From Lacinutrix venerupis (GTDB lineage: Bacteria; Bacteroidota; Bacteroidia; Flavobacteriales; Flavobacteriaceae): 64,000 bases of DNA. Both the position numbers and the translations under genes were made by a program. A model generated the notes under the pieces. The model had not been told where the DNA came from and made no database searches. It was given only the letters and a program-made list of their open reading frames with translations. The stretch covers positions 1 through 64,000 of the forward strand of contig NZ_RCCH01000010.1 of assembly GCF_003663945.1 (NCBI RefSeq). Reading direction: 5' to 3'. Below, one piece after another: positions 46,283 to 56,511 of the stretch (positions within the stretch are counted from its first letter, which is position 1; each line of letters begins with the position of its first letter).

Positions 46283-48835
46283 ATGGATGATAATTTTTCA
46301 CCAAGAGTAAAAGATGTAATTGCTTACAGTAAAGAAGAAGCCCTTAGATTGGGCCATGATTTTATTGGAACAGAACATCTTATGCTTGGTTTATTAAGAG
46401 ACGGTAATGGGAAAGCCATTAATATTTTAAATGCTTTAGATATAGACTTAAATCATTTACGACGTAAAGTAGAAATTTTAAGCCCTGCAAATCCCAATGT
46501 TGCCATCACCTCTAACGATAAAAAAAACTTGCACCTAACTAGGCAAGCAGAACGTGCTTTAAAAACAACATTTTTAGAAGCAAAATTATTTCAAAGCACA
46601 TCTATTAACACAGCGCATTTATTGCTATGTATTTTAAGAAATGAAAACGATCCTACTACTAAGCTTTTAAACAAGCTTAAAGTGGATTACGACAATGTTA
46701 AAGAACAATTTAAGTCTATGATAACAAACGACGATAATAACTATATAGAGCCAACAGCAGAGTCTTTTCCAGACGACAGCTCTAAAAGCAACGATGGCGA
46801 TGCCTCTAAAGATATATTTAATACTCCAACTGGTAAAAGCAACAAAAAATCTAAAACTCCTGTTTTAGATAATTTTGGCCGAGATCTTACTGCTATGGCA
46901 GAAGAAGGCAAACTAGATCCAGTTGTTGGACGTGAAAAAGAAATTGAGCGTGTATCTCAAATTCTATCTCGTAGAAAGAAAAACAACCCATTACTAATTG
47001 GTGAACCTGGTGTTGGTAAAAGTGCTATTGCCGAAGGTTTAGCGAATAGAATTGTAAAACGTAAAGTCTCACGTATTTTATTTAACAAACGTGTGGTAAC
47101 TTTAGATTTAGCAAGCCTAGTAGCTGGAACAAAATACCGTGGACAGTTTGAAGAACGTATGAAAGCCGTAATGAACGAGCTTGAAAAAAACGATGATGTC
47201 ATTTTGTTTATAGACGAAATTCACACCATTGTAGGTGCTGGTGGAGCAACTGGTAGTCTTGATGCTTCAAACATGTTTAAACCTGCCTTAGCAAGAGGAG
47301 AAATACAATGTATTGGTGCTACAACTTTAGATGAGTACAGACAATACATTGAAAAAGACGGTGCTTTAGAACGTCGTTTTCAAAAAGTAATAGTAGAACC
47401 TACAACCGTAGATGAAACTATAGAAATACTTAATAATATTAAAGGTAAATACGAAGAACACCACAATGTTGAATATACTCAAGAAGCTATTGAAGCTTGT
47501 GTAAAATTAACAAATAGATACATGACCGAGCGTTTTCTTCCAGACAAAGCTATAGACGCTTTAGACGAAGCTGGATCGCGAGTTCATATTACAAATATCG
47601 ATGTGCCTAAACAAATTATTGAGTTAGAAAAAAAGCTTGAAGAGGTAAAAGAAACAAAAAACTCTGTTGTTAAAAAACAGAAATATGAAGAAGCGGCACG
47701 TTTACGTGATGATGAAAAACGCCTAGAAAAAGAATTAACAGTTGCCCAAGAAAAATGGGAAGAAGATACTAAACAACATAAAGAAATTGTATCTGAAGAC
47801 AATGTTGCAGATGTTATTTCTATGATGACAGGAGTTCCTGTAAATAGAATTGCACAAACCGAAAGTAATAAGCTAGCAGAATTACCAGAACTTATAAACG
47901 GAAAAGTTATTGGTCAAGACGAAGCTGTTAAAAAGGTGGTAAAAGCTATACAGAGAAACCGTGCCGGACTTAAAGACCCAAATAAACCAATTGGTTCATT
48001 TATATTTTTAGGACAAACAGGTGTAGGTAAAACTCAATTAGCGAAAGTATTATCTCGTGAGTTATTTGATAGTGAAGAATCACTTATTAGAATAGACATG
48101 AGTGAGTACATGGAAAAATTTGCTATCTCTCGTTTAGTTGGTGCACCTCCAGGATATGTAGGTTACGAAGAAGGTGGACAACTTACTGAGAAAGTAAGAC
48201 GCAAACCTTATGCTGTTGTTTTATTAGATGAAATAGAAAAAGCACATCCGGATGTGTTTAATATGCTATTACAAGTTTTAGACGATGGTTATTTAACAGA
48301 CTCTTTAGGTAGAAAAATTGATTTTAGAAACACCATAATTATTATGACTTCTAATATTGGTGCTAGAAAACTTAAAGATTTTGGAACAGGAATTGGTTTT
48401 GGTACTGCTTCTCAAAAATCTCAGGAAGATGCTAATGCCCGTGCCGTAATTCAAAATGCATTAAAGAAATCTTTTGCGCCAGAATTTCTAAACAGAATTG
48501 ACGATGTTGTTGTATTCAATGCTTTAGAAAAAGAAGATATTCATAAAATTATTGATATCGAATTAGAGAAATTATTATTTAGAATTAAAGGTTTAGGATA
48601 CCACTTACAACTTACAGATGTTGCAAAAGATTATGTAGCAGAAAAAGGTTTCGATAAGCAATATGGTGCAAGACCTTTAAAAAGAGCTATTCAAAAATAT
48701 GTAGAAGATGCTTTAGCCGAAGAAATTATAACTTCTAAAGTAACCGAAGGAGATAAAATTGTTATGGATTTAGATGATAAAACAAACGAAATTACTATTA
48801 ATATAGAAAAGGCCGAAAAGCCTACAAAATCATAA
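46283..48835 (+). CDS. clpC: ClpC-type AAA+ unfoldase of the Clp protease
   Basis: 850 residues. It unfolds substrates and feeds them to ClpP. A double Clp_N repeat (1-145) is followed by AAA module 1 with GEPGVGKSA (near 238) and an [10 protein letters not shown] Walker B, then a short middle domain with the UVR-like [21 protein letters not shown] module 2 has [10 protein letters not shown] (near 577), [12 protein letters not shown] and LNRIDDVV. The short middle domain marks ClpC rather than ClpB. An acidic linker (150-185) is lineage-typical. It is followed by a strong terminator. Confidence 0.93.
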   Translation: MDDNFSPRVKDVIAYSKEEALRLGHDFIGTEHLMLGLLRDGNGKAINILNALDIDLNHLRRKVEILSPANPNVAITSNDKKNLHLTRQAERALKTTFLEAKLFQSTSINTAHLLLCILRNENDPTTKLLNKLKVDYDNVKEQFKSMITNDDNNYIEPTAESFPDDSSKSNDGDASKDIFNTPTGKSNKKSKTPVLDNFGRDLTAMAEEGKLDPVVGREKEIERVSQILSRRKKNNPLLIGEPGVGKSAIAEGLANRIVKRKVSRILFNKRVVTLDLASLVAGTKYRGQFEERMKAVMNELEKNDDVILFIDEIHTIVGAGGATGSLDASNMFKPALARGEIQCIGATTLDEYRQYIEKDGALERRFQKVIVEPTTVDETIEILNNIKGKYEEHHNVEYTQEAIEACVKLTNRYMTERFLPDKAIDALDEAGSRVHITNIDVPKQIIELEKKLEEVKETKNSVVKKQKYEEAARLRDDEKRLEKELTVAQEKWEEDTKQHKEIVSEDNVADVISMMTGVPVNRIAQTESNKLAELPELINGKVIGQDEAVKKVVKAIQRNRAGLKDPNKPIGSFIFLGQTGVGKTQLAKVLSRELFDSEESLIRIDMSEYMEKFAISRLVGAPPGYVGYEEGGQLTEKVRRKPYAVVLLDEIEKAHPDVFNMLLQVLDDGYLTDSLGRKIDFRNTIIIMTSNIGARKLKDFGTGIGFGTASQKSQEDANARAVIQNALKKSFAPEFLNRIDDVVVFNALEKEDIHKIIDIELEKLLFRIKGLGYHLQLTDVAKDYVAEKGFDKQYGARPLKRAIQKYVEDALAEEIITSKVTEGDKIVMDLDDKTNEITINIEKAEKPTKS

Positions 48836-48855
48836 AAAATAATAATTTTAATATT

Positions 48856-48894
48856 GAGGTTAACTAACATAACGTTTAGTTAACCTCTTTTTTT
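48856..48894 (+). terminator. rho-independent terminator of clpC
   Basis: GAGGTTAACTAA (48856-48867) and TTAGTTAACCTC (48876-48887) make a perfect 12-bp stem around 8 nt, followed by a T tract. Confidence 0.92.
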
Positions 48895-48924
48895 TATCTT
48901 TAAAAAAAGTATTTACCAAGACTA

Positions 48925-49305
48925 ATGACCAAAATTATAAATATAGACATAGGCTATGTTAGCATATTTGATAACTATATAATTATGGAAATAGACCAAG
49001 GAGTAATTGTTACCAAAGAACACAACCAATTACTAGTAGATATTGTAGACAAATTCTATAAAGACAAAGGTGTAGTTTATATATCTAATAGAAAAAATTC
49101 TTATAGTGTCAATCCTTCTGTTTATTATGAAACAAACAAAATAAAAAACATTATTGGCCTTGCCGTTGTATCGGAAAACGGAATGGCTGTTAGTAATGCT
49201 GAAATTGAAAAACTTTTTTTTAATAAGCCTTTTGAAATATTTAGCAATCTTGAAGATGCAAAAAATTGGGCAAATGAGCTTTACAAAAAAATGAAAAAAA
49301 ATTAA
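48925..49305 (+). CDS. hypothetical protein, possible STAS/SpoIIAA-like fold
   Basis: 126 residues, soluble. An alternating strand/helix pattern with VYISNRKNSYSVNPSVYYE and the late helix LEDAKNWANEL resembles the small SpoIIAA-like proteins common in flavobacteria. No catalytic residue is evident. Its end overlaps the convergent hutH by 4 bp. The fold assignment is a guess from pattern. Confidence 0.65.
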   Translation: MTKIINIDIGYVSIFDNYIIMEIDQGVIVTKEHNQLLVDIVDKFYKDKGVVYISNRKNSYSVNPSVYYETNKIKNIIGLAVVSENGMAVSNAEIEKLFFNKPFEIFSNLEDAKNWANELYKKMKKN

Positions 49306-50828
49306 ATTCCGTAATTATTTAAAAACAACTCTTCTATCTCAATATCTAGTTCATCTAAAAAAGCTATTGACGCTTCAATGTCATTGTGTAGAACTCTATC
49401 TTTTTCAACAAATGGAACTTCTTTTCTATAAATATCTAAAAAAGACTCTAAAAAAGGAGATGTTTTTAATGGCGCTCTAAATGCTAAAGCTTGACTCGCA
49501 TTCATAAGTTCAATAGCAACAACACGCTCTACATTTCTTATTAACCTATAAGCTTGAGTTGCTGCATTTGCTCCCATACTTACATGATCTTCTTGGCCAT
49601 TACTAGAAACAATACTATCTACACTTGCAGGTGTTGCTAGTTGCTTATTAGCACTAACTATACTTGCTGCCGTATATTGCGGAATCATAAAACCAGAATT
49701 TAAACCAGGATTATCTACTAAAAACGCAGGCAAATCTCTTAACCCAGATACTAATTGAAACACACGACGCTCAGAAATATTACCAATTTCTGCCATTGCA
49801 ATTTTTAAATAATCCAAAGCCAAAGCTAATGGTTGACCATGAAAATTTCCTCCAGAAATAATTAAATCTTCTTCTGGAAATATATTTGGATTATCGGTAA
49901 CCGAATTTATTTCGGTTAAAATTACACGTTCAACAAAATCTAAAGTATCTTTTGTAGCACCATGTACTTGTGGTATACACCTAAAAGAATATGGGTCTTG
50001 TACATGTTTCTTTTCTCTTGTTATAATTTCACTACCTTTTAAAAACTCGTTAAAACGTCTTGCAACCTTTAATTGTCCAGGATGAGGACGAACTTGGTGT
50101 ACTAAATCATGAAAAGGCTCTATTCTACCATCAAAAGCATCTAAAGAAATACTAGCCACAACATCTGCTATATAAGATGTTTTATGAGACAACAGCAGTA
50201 AATATACTCCATAAGCACTCATAAATTGAGTTCCATTTAATAAAGCCAAACCTTCTTTAGCCTCTAATTTAATAGGTTCCCAATTAAACTTTTTAAGTAT
50301 TGCACTTGCATTAACCTCTTCTTTATTGTGCACAACTTTACCTTTACCAATTAGCGGTAATGCCAAATGTGCTAATGGTGCTAAATCTCCAGATGCGCCT
50401 AAAGAACCTTGTGTAAACACAAACGGAAAAACATCGTTATTAAAAAAATCAATTAAACGCATTACTGTAGCTAACTGTACACCACTATGTCCATAACTAA
50501 GAGACTGTATTTTTAAAAGTAACATTACTTTTACTACACTTTCTGGAACACGTTCTCCTGTTCCACAAGCATGAGACATTACTAAATTCTCTTGTAACTT
50601 TGTTAAATCGGCCTTAGAAATTTCTACATTATATAAAGATCCAAAACCAGTATTTATTCCATAAAAAGGTTTATCAGCTTCGTCTAACTTTTTATTTAAA
50701 TAGGTTTTACAGTTTTCTATTTTCTGAATTGATTCTTCAGATAATTTTAGTTTTTTATTTTCTTTAAAAATATTATAGATAGTTACAATGTCTAATCTAT
50801 CTGAAGATATATAATGGAATGCGTTCAT
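49302..50828 (-). CDS. hutH: HutH, histidine ammonia-lyase
   Basis: 508 residues. It deaminates histidine to urocanate, the first step of histidine breakdown. The prosthetic MIO group forms from the Ala-Ser-Gly in GSLGASGDLAPLAH (near 143-145). Other family blocks are YGINTGFGSL, GLALLNGTQFM, GNFHGQPLA and SSNGQEDHVSMGANA. The length is normal. Other hut genes are not adjacent. Confidence 0.95.
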   Translation of the reverse strand: MNAFHYISSDRLDIVTIYNIFKENKKLKLSEESIQKIENCKTYLNKKLDEADKPFYGINTGFGSLYNVEISKADLTKLQENLVMSHACGTGERVPESVVKVMLLLKIQSLSYGHSGVQLATVMRLIDFFNNDVFPFVFTQGSLGASGDLAPLAHLALPLIGKGKVVHNKEEVNASAILKKFNWEPIKLEAKEGLALLNGTQFMSAYGVYLLLLSHKTSYIADVVASISLDAFDGRIEPFHDLVHQVRPHPGQLKVARRFNEFLKGSEIITREKKHVQDPYSFRCIPQVHGATKDTLDFVERVILTEINSVTDNPNIFPEEDLIISGGNFHGQPLALALDYLKIAMAEIGNISERRVFQLVSGLRDLPAFLVDNPGLNSGFMIPQYTAASIVSANKQLATPASVDSIVSSNGQEDHVSMGANAATQAYRLIRNVERVVAIELMNASQALAFRAPLKTSPFLESFLDIYRKEVPFVEKDRVLHNDIEASIAFLDELDIEIEELFLNNYGI

Positions 50829-50917
50829 TTAGTTAATTTATAGTCCATCAAAAATGAACAAATGTTAATTATTATGCAAATAATATTAATAATTTATGAG
50901 AATCCCTTTAAAACTCA

Positions 50918-50925
50918 TACTTTTG
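50918..50925 (+). promoter_or_regulatory. -7 box (TACTTTTG) of the TlpA-like gene
   Basis: TACTTTTG matches TAnnTTTG and lies 24 bp before ATG 50950. A weak -33 candidate is CCTTTA about 8 bp upstream, so only the -7 box is firm. Confidence 0.5.
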
Positions 50926-50949
50926 ATAAAAATTTAACACTTAATAAAA

Positions 50950-52008
50950 ATGAAAAAAATAGTATTAGCTTTATCTATATTAGCAGTGGTTGCCTGTAAA
51001 GAAGAGGCACCAAAAGATTATGTAACATTATCTGGTAAAATAGAAAATAAAAACAGTGATTCTTTATTTGTAGTACAAGGTAGAACATTTTCTAAAACCA
51101 TTAAATTAAATGAAGATGGTACATTTAGCGACACGTTAAAAGTTAAAACTGGGAGTTATATTTTTCATGACGGAAATGAGTCTACAAATATATTTTTAAA
51201 AAATGGATACGATTTAAATCTTACATTAGATACTAAAGAGTTTGATGAGTCTCTAAAATTTACAGGTAATGGAGCTGAGTCTAACAACTACTTATCTAAA
51301 AAAGCTATAATGCAAGAAAATTTAGTTGAACCAAGCCTTTTCGACTTAGAAGAAGTAGAATTTAACGCTAAAGTTGTAGAACTAGAAAAAGAAATGAGTG
51401 ACTTTTTAGAGAAAAATTCTAAAAATTTAGATTCTACACTTTTAGCTAGAGAAAAAATCGAAATAGTTCAATTTAAACCAGGCATTACAGGCTTTTATAA
51501 ACAACAACAAGCAAGAGCTGCTCAGTTTGCATCTTTTATTGGAAAACCTGCTCCAAGTTTTGATTTTGAAAACGCTAAAGGTGGTAAAACTTCTTTAGAA
51601 GACTTAAAAGGTAAATACGTTTATATAGATGTTTGGGCTACATGGTGCGGACCTTGTATTCGTGAAATTCCTTCTTTAAAAGAAATTGAAAAAGATTTTC
51701 ATGATAAAAATATAGAATTTGTAAGTGTTTCTGTAGATGATGGTCGTGGTTACAAAGCTGATACAAGAGAAGAATCTGCTAAATTGGCTCACGAAGGTTG
51801 GAAAAAAATGATTGCTGAAAAAGAATTAGGTGGTATTCAAATTATTTCGGATAATGGATGGAAATCAGAGTTTGTTCAAGGTTTTAAAATTAACGGTATT
51901 CCTAGATTTATTTTAATAGATCCTGCAGGAAACGTTGTAAATGCAGATGCTCCAAGACCTTCTAGCCCAAAATTAAGAGAAGTGTTAAATGGTTTGGAAA
52001 ATATATAG
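50950..52008 (+). CDS. TlpA-type thiol-disulfide oxidoreductase lipoprotein
   Basis: 352 residues. The lipoprotein signal ends LAVVAC (Cys16). An N-terminal DUF4369-like beta domain (about 25-115) is followed by a helical linker and a thioredoxin domain with WATWCGPC (Cys233, Cys236) and a cis-Pro loop in INGIPRFILID. It is anchored in the periplasm, where it would reduce or exchange disulfides. This domain order is common in Bacteroidota. Confidence 0.9.
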   Translation: MKKIVLALSILAVVACKEEAPKDYVTLSGKIENKNSDSLFVVQGRTFSKTIKLNEDGTFSDTLKVKTGSYIFHDGNESTNIFLKNGYDLNLTLDTKEFDESLKFTGNGAESNNYLSKKAIMQENLVEPSLFDLEEVEFNAKVVELEKEMSDFLEKNSKNLDSTLLAREKIEIVQFKPGITGFYKQQQARAAQFASFIGKPAPSFDFENAKGGKTSLEDLKGKYVYIDVWATWCGPCIREIPSLKEIEKDFHDKNIEFVSVSVDDGRGYKADTREESAKLAHEGWKKMIAEKELGGIQIISDNGWKSEFVQGFKINGIPRFILIDPAGNVVNADAPRPSSPKLREVLNGLENI

Positions 52009-52025
52009 TTTTCTAAAATTAATAT

Positions 52026-52058
52026 AAAAAAAACCGAGTTTTAAACTCGGTTTTTTTT
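52026..52058. terminator. bidirectional terminator
   Basis: A run, then ACCGAG and CTCGGT as the stem around TTTTAAA, then a T run. It lies between the convergent TlpA-like gene and nnr. Confidence 0.9.
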
Positions 52059-52081
52059 ATGCTTTATAGTAAAAGTTTTTC

Positions 52082-53629
52082 TTATCCTTCTTGTTCTACT
52101 TGTGGCTGTTCGGGTTGTTTAAACAAATCTAAATACGCTAAACTTATACCATCTATTACATTGCTAGCAATAATACTTTGGTAGCCAAATTCTTCTATTA
52201 AAATATCGGCACTTTTACCATGCAAATACACACCAAAAAGTGTTGCTTGTAAAGCATCATAACCTTGCGCAATTAATCCTGTAATTATTCCTGTTAAAAC
52301 ATCTCCTGTTCCAGCTGTAGCTAATCCTGGATTACCAGTTGCATTAACATATAATTTATCGTTAAAAACAGTAATAGTATTTGCTCCTTTTATAACAACA
52401 ATTACTTTATACTTTTTAGCAAAAGCTTTTGTTTTATTTAATTTATCAAAATCATCTTTCCAAGAACCAATAAGTCTTTCTAATTCTTTTGGGTGTGGTG
52501 TTAAAATAGTTAACTCTGGTAATAATTTTAATAGCGCTTTCTTTTTTGCTAAAATATTTAAACCATCTGCATCTATTACTAATGGTTTTTTATTTGCTTT
52601 TAAAAAATTCTCAAAAGCTGTTATTGTTTTACTATCTGTTCCTAAACCAACGCCTATACCAATAACTGTTGGATCTATTGAAAAATCTATTTTAGTAAGT
52701 TTTTCTTCATCTGCATCTGTAATTACCATAGCTTCCGGAAAAGCTGTTTGCAACGGTATATATCCACATTTTGGCGTATATGCTGTTACCTTTCCTGCTC
52801 CAACTGCCAAAACTGAACGACTTGCCAATGTTACTGCTCCAATTTTCCCATAACTTCCTCCCACAATTAAACCATGGCCAAAAGTACCTTTATGGCTATA
52901 TTTCTCGCGAGGTTTATATATTGGCAAGACTTCGTTTTTACCAATTAAATTAGCTTCGGTTTGGGTTGTAAATAAATATTCTGGATCAATACCAATATCT
53001 AATACTTCCCATTGCACAGTATATTTTGCAGTTTCAGGTAAAAAGAATACCATTTTTGGAGTTTGAAAACTTAATGTATAACCAGCATTAACAACTGCTT
53101 CTGGGTCTTCCACTCCTCTATCTGATGGTAACCCTGATGGTAAATCTATAGATAATGTAAAGGCTTTTGTGCTTCTAAAAAAGTTAAATAAGCTTTTTAC
53201 CCAAGCATCTACAGGACGATTTAATCCAATTCCAAAAACAGCATCAACTATAATATCTTTTTCTTCAATATTTATATCGCTAAAATCATCCTCACAACTT
53301 AATAATGTTGGCCATTTTTTAGTTACATTTTTTATACGATCGTAATTAATTAAAAAATCTTTAGAACGTTTATCGCTACAGTTTACTACATAGGTGTTTA
53401 CATTGTAACCGTGTGTAATTAAATGTCTTGCAACTACTAAACCGTCTCCACCATTATTACCAATACCACAAAAAACATGTATTGGTACTTGAGCACCTTG
53501 CATTCTTGTATGCAACCAATTAAAAATTTGGCTTCCTGCTCGTTCCATTAAATCTGTTGAGGAAATTTGTTGTTTTTCTTGAGTTAGCCTATCGCCTTCG
53601 TAAATTTGTTCTTTAGAGAATATTTTCAT
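52082..53629 (-). CDS. nnr: bifunctional NAD(P)H-hydrate epimerase / ADP-dependent dehydratase
   Basis: 515 residues repairing hydrated NADH and NADPH. The N-terminal YjeF_N epimerase domain (1-215) has FCGIGNNGGDGLVVARHL and SIDLPSGLPSDRG. The C-terminal ribokinase-like dehydratase (about 230-505) has GLIVGGSYGKIGAV, LTPHPKEL and NPGLATAGTGDVLTGIITGL. The order and length are those of the usual fused bacterial enzyme. Confidence 0.93.
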   Translation of the reverse strand: MKIFSKEQIYEGDRLTQEKQQISSTDLMERAGSQIFNWLHTRMQGAQVPIHVFCGIGNNGGDGLVVARHLITHGYNVNTYVVNCSDKRSKDFLINYDRIKNVTKKWPTLLSCEDDFSDINIEEKDIIVDAVFGIGLNRPVDAWVKSLFNFFRSTKAFTLSIDLPSGLPSDRGVEDPEAVVNAGYTLSFQTPKMVFFLPETAKYTVQWEVLDIGIDPEYLFTTQTEANLIGKNEVLPIYKPREKYSHKGTFGHGLIVGGSYGKIGAVTLASRSVLAVGAGKVTAYTPKCGYIPLQTAFPEAMVITDADEEKLTKIDFSIDPTVIGIGVGLGTDSKTITAFENFLKANKKPLVIDADGLNILAKKKALLKLLPELTILTPHPKELERLIGSWKDDFDKLNKTKAFAKKYKVIVVIKGANTITVFNDKLYVNATGNPGLATAGTGDVLTGIITGLIAQGYDALQATLFGVYLHGKSADILIEEFGYQSIIASNVIDGISLAYLDLFKQPEQPQVEQEG

Positions 53630-53757
53630 ATTTATTTGTAGGTCGTGTTGAAAGATAAAATATAACTTTCAAGATTATTCAGTTCTAAAGCAATTATGCT
53701 TTCATTTTAAAAATTAAAGTGACTATTATTCAGAATAATATAAAAATCACTAATTAG

Positions 53758-53788
53758 TTTTGTTATTAGTGTAAAAGTAATACATTTA
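53758..53788 (+). promoter_or_regulatory. promoter of the thr leader/operon
   Basis: TTTTG (53758-53762), 18 bp, then TACATTTA (53781-53788): a -33/-7 pair with one mismatch at the last -7 base. It lies 20 bp before the leader peptide start at 53809 and about 200 bp before thrA. Confidence 0.5.
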
Positions 53789-53808
53789 CTAAGTATTTCA
53801 CAGTAAAA

Positions 53809-53919
53809 ATGTATAACAAAACATTAATTTCAACTTTAAAATCTGCTTCTATCTTAGAAGCATGTTTCGTTATGTTTATTTTTACAATTACAAATATTAT
53901 TACCCTTTTGGGTATTTAA
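53809..53919 (+). CDS. Thr/Ile-rich leader peptide of the threonine operon
   Basis: A 36-codon frame ending TAA 53917-53919 in the 367-bp gap before thrA. The last third reads FIFTITNIITLLGI, with Thr and Ile codons clustered just before the stop, as in the thrL leader of enteric bacteria. TGCTTCT and AGAAGCA form a 7-bp hairpin within the frame, TACCC-TTTT-GGGTA another at its end followed by an AT-rich tract, and AGTAG/CTACT a third downstream (near 53952). Stalling at Thr or Ile codons could shift these structures. A terminator with a long T run is not obvious, so the exact mechanism is open. Confidence 0.55.
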   Translation: MYNKTLISTLKSASILEACFVMFIFTITNIITLLGI

Positions 53920-53996
53920 TATTTTACTTCCGCATCAAAAATAGTAGCAAAATACTACTCAACCTAAAAAGTTAATACAAAATAAATTTTTCGCAA

Positions 53997-56441
53997 ATGC
54001 AAGTACTAAAATTTGGAGGAACATCTGTAGGTTCATCAAAAAACATAAATAAAGTTATTACTATTTTAGAAGATTATTCTAAACAGGATAAAGTAATTTG
54101 TGTGGTTTCTGCTGTTGGAGGCATAACAGACAAATTACTTAGTGCAGGTAGCTTAGCAAAAAACAGTGACAAGAGTTATAAAACTGAATATAAAGCAATT
54201 AAAGCAAAACATATTACAATTTTAGAAACGCTTATCCCTAATAATAATTCTAAAATTATAAAAGTTTTAGAAGAAAAATTAAAGAGTCTAAAAAATCTGT
54301 TAGATGGTATCTTTTTAATTAAAGAATTATCACCACAAACATCGGATAGGCTAGTTAGTTTTGGAGAATTATTATCTTCTTATATTATAGCCGAAACCTT
54401 AAAATATAAAGGAAATAATGCCATTAGAAAAAACACACAGCAACTTATAGTTACCAATTCTAACTTTACAAAAGCTGAAGTTAAGTTTGAGCCTACAAAT
54501 AAAAACATTAATGATTATTTTAATGATGCTACACAAGACATTACAATACTTCCTGGTTTTATTTCTAAATCCGAATTAGGAGAAATTACTACACTTGGTC
54601 GTGGCGGATCTGACTATACAGCAGCTATTATTTCTGCTGCTTTAAAGGTTGAAAAATTAGAAATCTGGACAGATGTTAGTGGTATGTTTACTACAAATCC
54701 AAAACTTGTAAAACAAGCTTACCCAATAGAACGTATTAGCTATCACGAAGCTATGGAATTGTCGCATTTTGGTGCAAAAGTTTTATATCCTCCAACGGTG
54801 CAGCCTGTTTTAGATTTAAATATTCCTATTCATATAAAAAACACGCTTAAACCAAACGATGTTGGTACAGTAATTTCTAACGATGGGAATACAAAATCTT
54901 CTACAGCTACGGGAATTACTAATATTAATGACATTTCATTACTAACATTACAAGGTAATGGCATGGTAGGTGTACCAGGTTTTTCTAAACGTTTATTTGA
55001 AACCTTATCTCAAGAAAAAATTAATATTATTTTAATTACTCAAGCATCATCAGAACATTCTATATGTTTCGGAATTTCTAAACATGATACTGTTCAAGCA
55101 GAAAGAGCAATTAATCTAGCTTTTGAATATGAAATTTCTAAACATAAAATTGATCCTATTCAAGTAGAAAACAACTTATCTATTATTGCTTTAGTTGGTG
55201 ATAACATGAAAAGTCATCAAGGTATTAGTGGTAAAATGTTTAGTGCTTTAGGAAAAAATAACATTAATATTAGAGCTATTGCTCAAGGCGCTTCAGAAAG
55301 AAATATATCTGCTGTAATTTCAGAAAAGGATGTTGAAAAGGCATTAAATACTATACATGAACGCTTTTTTGAAAATAATATTAAACAACTTAATGTATTT
55401 ATTACAGGTATTGGTAATGTTGGAGAAAAATTAATTGACCAAATTCACCAGCAGCGTAATTATTTAAAAAAGAACTTAAAGCTAGACCTTAGAATTGTTG
55501 GACTTTCAAATTCTAAAAAAATGGTTTTTAATGCTGAAGGTATAGATTTAGCCAACTGGGCTTCTAAGTTTCATTATGCAGATAAATCTAGTTTAAATGG
55601 TTTTCTAGAAAAAGTAAAAGCACTCAATTTACGCAACAGTATTTTTGTAGATATTACTGCAAATGAAGACGTATCAAAAATGTACGAGCACTATTTAAAA
55701 AATAGTATTGCTGTAGTTGCATGTAGTAAAATTGCGTGTTCTAGTACATACCAAAACTACAAACATTTACAAGATTTATCGCTTAAATATAACACACCAT
55801 TTTTATACGAAACAAATGTTGGTGCAGGTTTACCAATAATTAACACATTAAGTAATTTAGTTACTTCTGGAGACAAGGTTACAAGCATTCAAGCGGTATT
55901 ATCTGGTAGCTTAAACTTTGTTTTTAACAATTTTAGCGATCGTACAAATTTTCATGATATTGTAAAACGCGCGCAGTTTGAAGGTTATACTGAACCAGAT
56001 CCTAGAATAGATTTAAGCGGTATAGATGTAGCTAGAAAAATATTAATTCTTGCTCGCGAAAATGGTGAAGTAATGGAAATTGAAGCTATAGAAAACGATT
56101 CGTTTTTAACAAAAGCAAATATAGAAAGTGATACAGTAGACGATTTTTATAAAACACTTATAAAAGACGAAGCCCATTTTCAAGAACTGTATGCTTCTGC
56201 TAAAGAAAAAAATTGCCAGTTAAAGTATGTAGCCGAATTTAAAAACGGCAAAGCAAAAGTTGGTTTACGTGAAATTCCAGAAGGTCATCCGTTTTATAAT
56301 CTTGAAGGAAAAGATAATATTGTTATGTTTTATACAGAACGCTATCCAGAACAACCTTTAATTGTAAAAGGTGCTGGAGCTGGTGCAGATGTAACTGCCT
56401 CTGGATTGTTTGCAGATATTATTAAAGTAGGAAGCAAATAA
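53997..56441 (+). CDS. thrA: ThrA, fused aspartokinase / homoserine dehydrogenase
   Basis: 814 residues. The N-terminal aspartokinase (about 1-290: VLKFGGTSVGSS, TTLGRGGSDYTAA) is followed by ACT regulatory repeats (about 310-455), then homoserine dehydrogenase (about 460-814: VFITGIGNVGEKLI, VLSGSLNFVFNNF, GYTEPDPRIDLSG, KGAGAGADVTASG). It commits aspartate to threonine, methionine and lysine synthesis, and the ACT domains normally bind threonine for feedback. It is first in thrA-thrB-thrC. Confidence 0.96.
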   Translation: MQVLKFGGTSVGSSKNINKVITILEDYSKQDKVICVVSAVGGITDKLLSAGSLAKNSDKSYKTEYKAIKAKHITILETLIPNNNSKIIKVLEEKLKSLKNLLDGIFLIKELSPQTSDRLVSFGELLSSYIIAETLKYKGNNAIRKNTQQLIVTNSNFTKAEVKFEPTNKNINDYFNDATQDITILPGFISKSELGEITTLGRGGSDYTAAIISAALKVEKLEIWTDVSGMFTTNPKLVKQAYPIERISYHEAMELSHFGAKVLYPPTVQPVLDLNIPIHIKNTLKPNDVGTVISNDGNTKSSTATGITNINDISLLTLQGNGMVGVPGFSKRLFETLSQEKINIILITQASSEHSICFGISKHDTVQAERAINLAFEYEISKHKIDPIQVENNLSIIALVGDNMKSHQGISGKMFSALGKNNINIRAIAQGASERNISAVISEKDVEKALNTIHERFFENNIKQLNVFITGIGNVGEKLIDQIHQQRNYLKKNLKLDLRIVGLSNSKKMVFNAEGIDLANWASKFHYADKSSLNGFLEKVKALNLRNSIFVDITANEDVSKMYEHYLKNSIAVVACSKIACSSTYQNYKHLQDLSLKYNTPFLYETNVGAGLPIINTLSNLVTSGDKVTSIQAVLSGSLNFVFNNFSDRTNFHDIVKRAQFEGYTEPDPRIDLSGIDVARKILILARENGEVMEIEAIENDSFLTKANIESDTVDDFYKTLIKDEAHFQELYASAKEKNCQLKYVAEFKNGKAKVGLREIPEGHPFYNLEGKDNIVMFYTERYPEQPLIVKGAGAGADVTASGLFADIIKVGSK

Positions 56442-56511
56442 AAAAATTAAAAATAAATAATAGAGAGTAAAAGTAATTATCACTCTTTCTAATTTCTTTT
56501 TCTATAGAATT

